NCBI GenBank assembly: GCA_902635965.1
Contig: CACPQA010000011.1
Span: forward strand, 1-59,241
Direction of reading: 5' to 3'
Length of the DNA: 59,241 bases
Source of the DNA: an uncultured Bacteroidota bacterium
GTDB taxonomy: Bacteria; Bacteroidota; Bacteroidia; Flavobacteriales; Flavobacteriaceae
Shown: in pieces, positions 7,935 through 19,900 of the stretch
How the letters are laid out: each line of letters opens with the position of its first letter
Numbering within the stretch: the stretch's first letter is position 1
Position numbers and translations under genes: made by a program
The notes under the pieces: model-generated
Databases searched by the model: none
Told to the model about the DNA's origin: nothing
What the model saw: only the letters and a program-made list of their open reading frames with translations

Positions 7935-10900
7935 TCTTTAATAATTATTTTAGAATCTGAAACATGTTGCCCATTAACCTTAAGAATATAACTACCCTGA
8001 GGTAAACCTGAAGTGTCTAGATTTATGTCTCTGAGATTATCATCCAAGGAAAAAGTATCAGAGATTAATAGCCTTCCATTAGCGTTGAATAGTTCTAATA
8101 AAACTTTTCTATCTGTCCCTCCAACGAATATATTTATTTCATTATTAAACGGAACTGGGCTTACAAAAACGGATTCTGAGTTAAAATAGTTCTTTTCGAA
8201 AATACCCTGACATTCAACACCGGTTGAAATCTTAACGTTATTTAAACCTTTATCCATTTTAATTTCAATCTCCGAATCTGAGGTTTCAAATGTGTTTCCA
8301 TTGTGGCTAACAATATATTTTCCAGATCCGGATAAAGAATATTTTATTGTTTTAGAGGAACTAGGGCTTTTGCTGAAGACATTTAAAGGGTTAAGGTTAT
8401 TTACATTAATGTTGTAACATCTTTCAAAAGTATCTTTTGTTTGCCCCTCAACGGTAATACAAATTTCGTAGTTGCCAGAAATAAGATTGTTCATTTCCCA
8501 AGAGGAGCTTTTTATGGGTTTATCATTTTGCTCTACTCCATTAACGCTTATATTGTATTGATAAGTATTATCATTGAATCCAACTTTAATGGAGTTTTGA
8601 TCTTCACATTTTTCAGACTTATTAACGGAAAAACTGTTCGGTGCTAAATAGAAGATCGCACATCCGTCTGCATCAACAATAGTATCATATGGAGTATCTT
8701 CACAAGTATCGTAAGGGTTCCAGACTCCGTCATGGTCAGCATCATCTGTAGCATCGCCAACTCCGTCACCGTCTTCATCACTTTGGTCTGGGTTTGCAAC
8801 AAATGGACTGTTGTCTAAAATATCAATTACTCCGTCGCCATCAGAGTCGTCTGAAGCAGAAGCCGGCACAGCTTGAAGTTGTATTGCTGTTGGATCGTTT
8901 TCAGGGACAACAATATTACTTTGGGTAACCACAATTGGCATGGTTGCCTCCCCGTCAGCGGTATTAATATTTATAACTTCAACTTCATATATTCCGTCTC
9001 TGTTGTGGTCTTGTGGATTTTCAAAGTCAGGTGGATTTATGAATGCTAGGTAGTCATCTGAATCTTCTGACTTACCTCCTCCTTTAGTTCTGCTTTTAAC
9101 TTCAAATAGATGCGCATCGTTTCCTCCGGAAATTTGTTTTTTGATTTTCCATCTTCCAACACCACCTCTTGCAGCTTTTGGATTATAGTATCTACTGTGG
9201 TCAACTTTTGGACCAGCAACTTCATTTGCGACATTGAAAACCAAAATATTAAAAATGGATCTTGTAAATGAATTTGGTATATCATCAACCATTAAAATTA
9301 TCCCACTTCGACTACTAATTCCTAAGTTGTTAGTTGCTTCTAGAATAACAGAATGAATTGTTTTGCTTTCGTAATCCAAACCCGAAACTAAATATAGATT
9401 TCTACCTTCTAATCTAAACATATTCGAGTCTTCACCATCTACAATTCTTAGTTGAACATCGTTGTCCAAAGGATTGGTATCTTTATTAGTATCTTCGACC
9501 AAGATTTCTCCAAGTTTAATTTTAACATTTGAGACATCATCATCCCTTTTATTTTCAAGTTGATTGAAGGTGTGTGCGAATATTTTTGGTGCTTTAAAGG
9601 TACACCCGTCTTTATCAACTGTAGCTCCAGGAGGTGTTCCGGGGCACAAATCTAACTCATTTCTTACCCCATCTCCGTCATCATCTTTAATTAATTGGGA
9701 CAATTCACAGCCAAAATCGTCAACAATTGCTTTTTCCGGTGTATCTGGGCATCTGTCAAGATCATTTATAACTCCGTCTTTGTCATCGTCTAATTGACCT
9801 TCTGCGCAACCGCTACTGTCAACTTTATCATCTAGGTTTGTTTTTGGACAAAGATCAAACTCATCTAAAACACCATCCATATCTCTATCTAGACTTACTT
9901 GCTTTGGAGAACATCCATATTGATTTACAGCTTGTCCAAAAGGAGTATCGGGACATCTATCCTCTTCGTTTGGTACACCATCCAAATCCAAGTCTTTTAT
10001 TTTTTGACTTTTTGAACATCCATTATCATCAACAGGCTCTCCAATTGGAGTATTCGGGCAAAAATCAATATCGTCTGGTACCTTATCGAAATCTGAATCT
10101 TTTTGATCAATTCTACAACCGAAAGCGTCGACCTGAACTCCTCTTTCAGTATCTGGACACAAATCTTCTTCATTTGGAACTCCGTCCAAGTCAGAATCCG
10201 TACTAATTATCTGATCAACTTTTACTTGTGAACAACCTGAAATATCTACTATCGTTCCTATTGGTGTGTCAGGACATCTGTCAAGAGGGTTTGGAACTCC
10301 ATCTCCATCGTCATCAAGTAAATCTTCTAACTCTTTTCTTTGTTTTTTACTACAACCTTTGTCATCAACTAGAACTCCTATCGGTGTATCTGGACATTCA
10401 TCGAATTCATTTAATACTCCATCTAAATCCTCGTCATCTGGATTTAGGGTACATCCTTTGTCATCTACTTTTGCTCCAGGAGGTGTATCGGGACATCTAT
10501 CGTCTTCATTTGGCACGCCATCGAAGTCTTCGTCATTGTTTTTTATAGCACAACCTGTATCGTCAACAATTCTTCCTTTAGGAGTGTCAGGACACAAGTC
10601 GTCTACTTTGTGTACTCCGTCATTATCAGGATCAGACTGTTCTCTAGTACACCCATATGTATCAACATCTCTGCCTTTTGGAGTTCCAGGGCATAAATCT
10701 ATTTTATTGTTTACTCCATCACCATCATCATCTTTTTGACTAGGAGAACAACCATTTGCGTCAGCTGATTCATCCGAAGGTGTACCTGGACATTGGTCTA
10801 AATAATCTGGTACTCCGTCTTTGTCTCCATCGAATTGACTTTTTGAACATCCATTTGCATCCACTTCCTCTCCTTGAGGCGTTCCAGGACATTGATCAAA

Positions 10901-13900
10901 TTCATCCTTTACTCCATCGCCATCCTCATCTACTTTGAGTTCAACAGTTCTGCTAGATACTTGTGCTAAGGTTACATTTCCCGCCATGTCGTAAATAGGG
11001 TTTCTGTTAACTATTGTAAGGGTTTGACCCCTGGAAGGCTTACCTGAAAATCCAAATCCAATGTCAACTATGTTGTTATTTTGAGTAACTGTCGTAGGTG
11101 TGGTACTAGTAAGAGTAAGTGATCCTTGTGATGTGCTTAAAGAAAATGTTTCGGGCACAAGAATAGTATTAGTTGTATTGGCAAGTTTAACAGGTTTTTC
11201 GTTAAATGAGAGTCTCACCAAAGAATCATTAATTAATTTAGCTTTTTCAATGAAGGGAGCTATATTATCAATTGTATAATAAATTTCCGTTTGATTTGTC
11301 CTTTGTGACGTATTGCCTTTTAAATCAACACCTTCAACGCTTGCTGTTACCGTACCATTAAAATTCTGAGGAGTTGTCCACTGGTAACCCCAAGTATTTG
11401 TGCTATTATTATTTGGTGTCATAGTTACGCTTGTCAGACCAGAGAACGACAATACTGGATTGGATGATAATAATTCGTCAGATTCAGCAGTTAAACTTAC
11501 TGCTGCTCCGCCTTTTAAAAGTACATATTGCCCTGTTTTATTGTGAGTTAAAATTATCACTGGTTTTTTAGTATCTCCCAAGCGCACTGAGTTATTTGTT
11601 TGATTTGTGGAAAGTGCATTTCCATCAACATCAAAAAGTGAGTTTGCTAATATGTTTATAGTTACAGACTCCTGACCAGAAACATCTCCAGCTAACGGTA
11701 ATTCCATAAGGAAGTTTCTGGCATCATTTTGAACTACTGAAACAGGAACGGTAGTAGTAAGACTTGCTGTTCCACCACTTATAGAAAGGGATACTGCGTT
11801 TTTATTAAACCCACTTCTCACATTTGCATATCCTCCCGTAACCCATTTCCAACCCCCGGCTGGTTCAGAATAATTTGCATCATTTTGGTCTTGATAAAGA
11901 CCGATCCAACCACCTTCACCAGTTAATCTATTTCCAACATTTTGAATAATAAAGTCTTTTTCGGCCTGAGATTTTATTACAGTTAAATATCCTTGGGTGT
12001 TATTTCGAGAAGTATTTGCTGCCTCCCAAGTGGAGATACCGTTACTTATAAAATAGCTGTGTCCTTCAAAGTCCCCAATATATGAATATCCATTTTCAGT
12101 CCTTTTTAAGAAGTTAAATTCTATGATATTATGTGATTTATCAAATGTGGAATTGTGGTCGTTTATAGCCCCGTTAGGGAAAATTTGACCTTTACTTTCG
12201 TCTCCTCCTGCGTTGTTAGGTTCATCTCCCTCAAATACTCCAAAGGTTCCAATGTCCTTGCTAAAAGTAACAAGTACTTTAGAATTTGTATTGGAAAGGG
12301 TAGTGGTGCTTATTTGCGAAACCCCTTTATTATATAAAGTAAAGGATGCTAAAGTAGAGGTTGCAGCATTACCTGTCGAATCGTAAACAGAGTTTCCAGG
12401 AATATTAATAGACAAAATTTCTTGTCCATTTGGAGTACCTTGGATAGGTAAACCTAGATTCACAATGTTATTTACCAGACTAAACGAGGAGGGTGTACTT
12501 GCGGAAAGGCTCGCATTTCCACCAGTCATTGTTAACTGAAAATTGCCCGCACTTACAGAAACTGGTGTATAATAAATTTTAAGTACACCATTTGTTGTAG
12601 TGGAACTCCACCCTGGATAACCAACGAAATAAAATTTAAGTGAATTTGTACCATTATAGTTAAAATCTGGATAAGAGGTAGCGTTAGACACATCAAAACT
12701 TTGCACTGAATGGGTAAGTGTTGCTCTTCCAACTTGAGTGCTATTAAGTTTAATAGTCGCTTTACCATTCGTATTGCCCCAACCTTGGTCTACTGCATCA
12801 AAGGTAAATTGAACTTTTGTAACGATATATCCAGAGGGAACATTAAGATCAAAATTGTAAGTCCATGGATCCCAGCTTCCTGTATTTGTCCTTTTAGTTG
12901 GGATAGTGTAGGTTGTATAGCTAGAGGTAGATGAATTAAATTGGGTATTGGCTCCTCCAAAGATATTTTCATTATATACAATTCCAACATTAGAATTTTC
13001 CCTATTTAACTGGGCATAGCTAATGAATGGGGCTTGATCATCTAATAGATTTAACACATAAGAATTTGTCGCTGACATTTCATTTCCAACTAAATCATAA
13101 AGTGGGTTGGAAGTGGATCTTTTGACAATTAATTTTTCTGAGCCAGAAATACTTCCCGATGTGCTATACCCAAATAAAAACCGGTTTGTTCCACTTGCTG
13201 TAATGGAGGTTGGATTTTGAGAAACTAGAGATGCTGTACCACCAGTTAAAGAAAGAGATATATTTTGAGCGGATATAGTTCCAGTAGCTATTCTAGATGT
13301 AAATGCACTGTAAATAGGTTCTGTAAATGTTATTGCAAATGTTCCATTGGATAATAATTCTAAGTTTTCAAAAGAAGGTGGGCTTCTATCGATGTAAATC
13401 ACAAGGGTATCGGTTCCAACATAGGTTCTCCCAAGAGAACTCACTCCTGCTACTGTAGCTGTTATGGAAGAAACAGTAGTTGTGACCACATTAGTATTCA
13501 TTGTATAAATCCAAGTTGATGAAGAAACTCTTGTCATTGCTGTATTGGATACTACACCACTTATTGAAATAGTTGGTGTTGGAGACATTGATGCAGAAAA
13601 CTGAGCTGTTATGGTAAAAGGTTCAGAGCTGTTTGCGGTACTTGCCCTCGCAGGTGGAAGGTTATGTGTTAGTGAAACAGATGGACTTGGACATGTTCCC
13701 CATACAGGAGTATTGTCATTACTTAAAGGAGATTGTGTTTTAAAGCTATCTGGCAGAGAAGAAATATTTGGGACGCACCATCCAGATAGGTCTTGGTTGA
13801 AGGCGCTTGCCGTTCTAAACATTTTTGCCATGCTTGTAGCATTGGAGGTATTCCATCTGCCAATATCTTGGTTGAAAGCAGTAGCGCTATTAAACATGTA

Positions 13901-16900
13901 AGAGAAGTTTGTTACACTGGAAGTATCCCAGTTTCCAATATCTTGATTAAAGCCTGAATTTAATCTAAACATAGAATACATGTTGGTTACTTTGGAAGTA
14001 TTCCAATTTCCGATGTCTTGATTAAAGGCATCTGCATTGTTAAACATTCCCTCCATTCTAGTAACATTAGAGGTATCCCAGTTTCCAATTGGCTGATTAA
14101 ACGATGAGGCATCTTGGAACATAGATCTCATGTCGGTAACACCTGAGGTATTCCAGCTGCCAATATTAACGTTGAATGCTGTTGCTCCTCTAAACATATT
14201 AGCCATATTGGTGACACTAGCCGTAACATTGGGAGTACCAAATAAACCAAAATTAAATGAGGTTGCATTTCTAAACATATCTTTCATGTTGGTAACTGAA
14301 GAAACATTCCATCCATTCATACTATCATTATATAGGGTAGCACCGTAAAACATTCCTTCCATATTAGTAACAGAGGAAACATCCCAAGGAATAAGATGAC
14401 CTTTAAACTTCCTTGCATCCTGGAACATATAATACATGGTTGTAACCTTTGATGTATTCCAATTTGTAATATTTCCATTGAAAGAGTGAGCAGATCTAAA
14501 CATTTCATTTGTAGCTGAAACATTAGATGTATCCCAATTACTTAATTGTCCAGTAAAGGACGCAGCATAGGAGAACATATAAGACATATCATTAACGCTT
14601 GATGTATCCCAGTAGGATAAAACGTCAGACGATAGAGTTGATGTTCCAATAAAGGAAGTAGCGCTCTGGAACATTTTCTGCATATTTACAACATTGGAGG
14701 TATCCCAAGAACTTATGTCTCCATTGAAATTTGATTTGTCTTTAAATAAAAGACTCATGTTGGTTACTTTGGAAGTACATACACACGAAACATCACTTCC
14801 GTTATTCACCCTTGTTCTAAGTGCCTGCTCATCAACTACAATATACTGTTTACCATTTATCACTGCTGTATCAGACACATTAGCAGTTGGACATTTGACG
14901 GTTACTCCATTAGAATCCAAGTAAATTTTGGCCATTTTCAATGTAACTGATGCACTTGTAGTTTGAGCGGATCGTCCAAAGGAATCTGATGCAATAGCAC
15001 TTGGTAAAATTCGCATACCACCAAATCTTTGGAAAAATTGTGGATTAGGACTAGATAAAATTTGTTGTACAGTTCTATCTGCATCAAAAACAGGTAAAGT
15101 ATTGGAAACGGTAAAATTAAATGCCCAAGTATTGGAGGCTAAATTTAAAACTGAACCCTGTATTTTTGAAATAACAGAGTATTGTTGCGTCGTTGTAGTT
15201 GCTTCAGAAACAACATATTCCACATTCATAGTTGGAGTGGATAATAATGACCTTGAAAACTCAGCTGTAAGTGAAACAGTTTCTCCGGGCTCCACAATAT
15301 TGTCTTGATAGTTTGCGAAGGTAAATTCCAGTTTTAGTGCATACTCTCCAGTTCCTGTGTTTCTTATCACATTGCTTCCATAAGTGGAACTTGTAATTGC
15401 AGAGAAGGAGGTGGGTACTTCATATATACCCCAATCAGTTATACCCCCTGATTTATAAATAACAGGGCCGTTATATATATCCGCGTATTGGAGATGAGTA
15501 AGGTCTTCTGGTTTTACTCCTTGGCTTGAAAACTCCCTGTGGTCAATATGCAATCTACTTCTACCAGTTCCATAACCATCTTGAACAAAATATGTCCATT
15601 CTACCTGCCCTGGAGTGGTGAACCCTTTTTTGGTTTTTTCTTGTGTGACTGAAACGGTGAATGCAGGAGCAGCAACTAAATTTGCACCTAGGTATTTGTT
15701 TGCCTGAGCAGGACTACCACCACTATAAATAGTTGCTGTACTTAAAGCTGTAGAGGAGGAATTCGTCCCAGAGTAAGCTGGACCAATTCTAAGCTGCTCA
15801 TTTCCAGAAGGAATACCAACTGGTGAGCATCCAAACATAAATGACTTATTATCGCTAGATACTTGGAAATTTAAAGGATTTGAGCTGGTTAGAGACATTG
15901 TGCCGTCAGGGTCATAAATACTAACTAACACATCCGATGCCTGCAATGACTGTGTTCCGGTTCCACTATAAAGCGGAGTCGTAAAGGTAAGTGAACCGAT
16001 AGAACTGTCTTGAATAAAAGTAAAATCTAATAAATCTAGTTCATTGTTTCCTCTTATAAATGGGTATCCCTCATTAATATTTCCAGAGATTATCCATACG
16101 TTGTCAAAATCCCATCCACTGAAGGTCTCTTTTGTTTTTAACTGCTGGGTATTAACTCCATTTACATATGTTGTTTGAGAGGATGTTAAATTATTATTGG
16201 TATAATTACCACTACCGATAAATTTCCAAGTAAAGGAATTTTCACCCCCATCAAAACTTCCATACCGATGCGAGGATGATACCACCGAGGATGAGAAACA
16301 GTTAGTAGCCACATAAGCTCCTTCACCTATAACGCCACCTGCAGCTCCATACTGTTTAGTCGCTAAAACTGTCCCTAAACTGTAAGAATTGTAAATTTTT
16401 GGGGGGTTGTCAGTATTAAAGTTCATAGAAGTAGAACCTGACCTTCCAACAAGGCCACCAACCAACGTACCTCCTGAAATGTGTCCATTAAAAAAACTTT
16501 TTCTTAAAACCGTATTCTTTTGCATTTTCCCAATTAGTCCTCCGGCATTGTTACCATCAGTAGTATTTTGATTACTTGGATTCATCAATGAGGATACTGT
16601 TCCAGAGTAAGCTAAATAACTATGCTTCCCTGTAGAACTGGTTCTACCAATAACCCCTCCAATAGTTATACTACCAGTTACACTGCCCTCAATTATAGTC
16701 ACACTAGAAATGGTTGATGCTCCCGTAACATCACCAGCCAAAACACCAACTCTTATACCTCCATAAATAGTGGCATCATAAATTTTAAGATTTATAATTT
16801 CACCAGAACTTACAATACCAAACAAACCTACATTACTTGAGCTACTTCTATTAATATGTAAATCATCAATCCAAAATCCCTGTCCATTGTATTTACCTGT

Positions 16901-19900
16901 AAAGGCGGTAGATGTATTTCCAATTGGGATTAGTCCAGAACGATTATTAAGATTTATTGACGGATCGGCGTTAATATTTGCTGTTTGCTTGTATACTAAT
17001 CCCCATCTGTTGGTGTCTTGAGCAATCCATCTCAATTCTCCTAAAGTACTTATAAGGTAGGGATTAGAGACGGTTCCCGCACCTGTTGGAGTAGAGATTC
17101 CTGTTGGACAGGTTCCCCATCTTGGAGAATTAGCTAATGTTAAAGAGGAAGTTAATGAAAACCCTTGAGGCGCAGATGAAATATTACTAACGCACCACGA
17201 GGAAATATTTTGATTGAAACTGGTTTTAAAAAACATTTCAGTCATTTGAGTAACCTTTGATGTATCCCAATTTCCGATAGGTTGATTAAACGATGGTGCT
17301 TCAGCAAACATAAATGACAAATTAGTAACATTAGAGATATTCCAGTTTCCAATATCTTGATTAAAGGATCCGGCATAGCGAAACATATTAGACATATTTG
17401 TTACATTAGAAGTATCCCAGTTACCAATAAATTGATTAAAACTATCTGAATTAGAAAACATTCCATACATATTAACAACACTTGAAATATTCCAGTTTCC
17501 AATATTTTGGTTAAATGAGGTTGCTGAATCAAACATCTGTGCCGTATTGGTCACACTCGAAGTGTTCCAATTACCAATGGGTTGATTGAAGGAAGAATTT
17601 TTAAACATCTTTTCCATTGTTGTAACAGATGCGACATTCCAACCTCCAATCGGTTGATTAAAAGCACTGTTCAATTCAAACATACCAAGCATGTCTTGAA
17701 CTTTAGAGGTGTTCCAATTACCAATAGGCTGGTTAAAAGGCATGCTGTAAAACATTCCTCTTGTGGTTGTAACATTGGAGGTATCCCAGTTACCAATAGG
17801 TTGATTGAATGAATCTGCATTTAAAAACATCTCATACATCGATTGAACATTTGATGTATCCCAAAAGCCAATATTGGAATTGAAATTGAAATTATTTTTA
17901 AATAATTGGCTCATATTGGTCACCAAAGTCGTACAAAGATTTATGTTTCCTGAAGCGACTTGTGTTCTTATGCTTGCATTATCAACCACTGTATAGGTAG
18001 TTCCGCTAATTGTTGCTGTATCGCCAGGTGAAACACCTTCACACTTACAGATATTATTATCGAAATAAATTCGAGATGCACCAGCTGAGAATGTCCTCGA
18101 TGCAGTTGCAGATGTAGGCACACCATATTGGTTTGTTCCAGAAACTGTTGCAGTAATTTTTACACCGCTTATACCGGTAGATCCATAATTGTTCAAAAGT
18201 TGAGAAACTAGACCTGGACTTACTGTCCAAGAGTAAAACCAAGCATTACCAGGATTACTTCCAATTTTTAAATTTGGTTGTATTCTTTCATACAAATTTA
18301 TTGCAGCTGTTGTAGTGGTTATTTCTGAAAACCAATTGATATTCAAAGTTGGTGAGTTAACGGTTGTGTCATTAATTACCGCGGTGAATGTAACTGTCTG
18401 AGAGGCTAATACTTTTGTGTTCGTTGTGCTGTCTGTGGTTAAATTGGTAAAATCTAATCTATCTAAATTTATCAAAGTAGGAGTTACAACGTTGTTCACT
18501 AAAGTATAAATTTGGCTTTGTGCTATTCCTCCACATGCAGGATAACCAGTTACCTGCAAAGAACTATACAATTGTCCAGCACTACTATCATCGTATGTAA
18601 TGGTGTGAACCTGTGTGAAGGCAGCTTGTCCACCTGGAATAATAAATCCATCACCTCGATTATTTTGTGAAGGCAAATATTTTGACAAATCACTTATTGA
18701 GAATGTTTTTGATCCACCGGGTTGAAAGATTGATAGAAAATCAAGACCTGTAATTGTTGTATTACCAGAATTAGTTACTGTTATGTCGTATCTAACAGCT
18801 TCACCAGCAGTAAGTGCACCGTCAGAATTTAGATCGATTCCTGTAGCTGTTTGGGTAACATTTAAACTTGATGATTGATTTATTCCAGAACAATCTATGT
18901 TTGTAATAGTTACAGCACTAGAATTACTTGGTGTCCAATTACCATTAATACCATTAACATCAACAGCTCTAAATGAATACAACTCATAAACTCCAGGTGG
19001 GTGGGTTGAAGAGGCTAGAGTCATAGAAGTTTGATATGTACCGTCTTTATTATTTCCGCTAACTAAAATTGGTCTATCAAAACAAAAAGTATTATTACCA
19101 TTTGATATACACGGTCTGTTAATTGTAGAGGTGTTAACCCCTGAAGTATCGGTTGCTCTAAAGGATATGGCTATTGATTGTGGTGTGGTTGTAATGTCAA
19201 CATTTGTGGGAGAAACTACAAGATTCGAGATACTTGGACCTACAAAATCAGCACCTGAGTTATTTGTAACAGTTACAGCACTAGAATTGCTTGGTGTCCA
19301 ATTACCATTAAAGCCGTTAACATCAACAGCTCTAAATGAATACAACTCATAAACTCCAGGTGGGTGGGTAGTAGAGACTAGAGTCATAGAGGTTTGATAG
19401 GTTCCATCTTTATTATTTCCGCTAATCAAAATTGGTCTATCAAAACAAAAAGTATTATTACCATTTGATATACACGGTCTGTTAATTGTTGAGGTGTTAA
19501 CCCCAGATGTATCGGTTGCTCTAAAGGATATGGCTATTGATTGTGGTGTGGTTGTAATATCAACATTTGTAGGAGAAACTACTAGATTCGAGATAGAAGG
19601 TCCGTTATAGTCTTGAGGGCAAGTTCCCCATACAGGTCTGTTAGAATATTGTAGGGCAGAACTATTACTTACAAAATTAGTTGGTGTAGAGGTAATGCTA
19701 GTTACGCACCAATTGGAAATATCTTTATTGAAGGAAGTTGCTCCCAAAAACATTGCTCCCATGTTGCCAACTTTAGAAACATCCCAATAACTAATATCTT
19801 GGTTAAAATCGGAATTATTTTGAAAAAGTTGGTACATACTTGTTACATTGGAAGTATCCCAACCACTTAAATCTTGATTAAAATTGTCCATATCGGCGAG

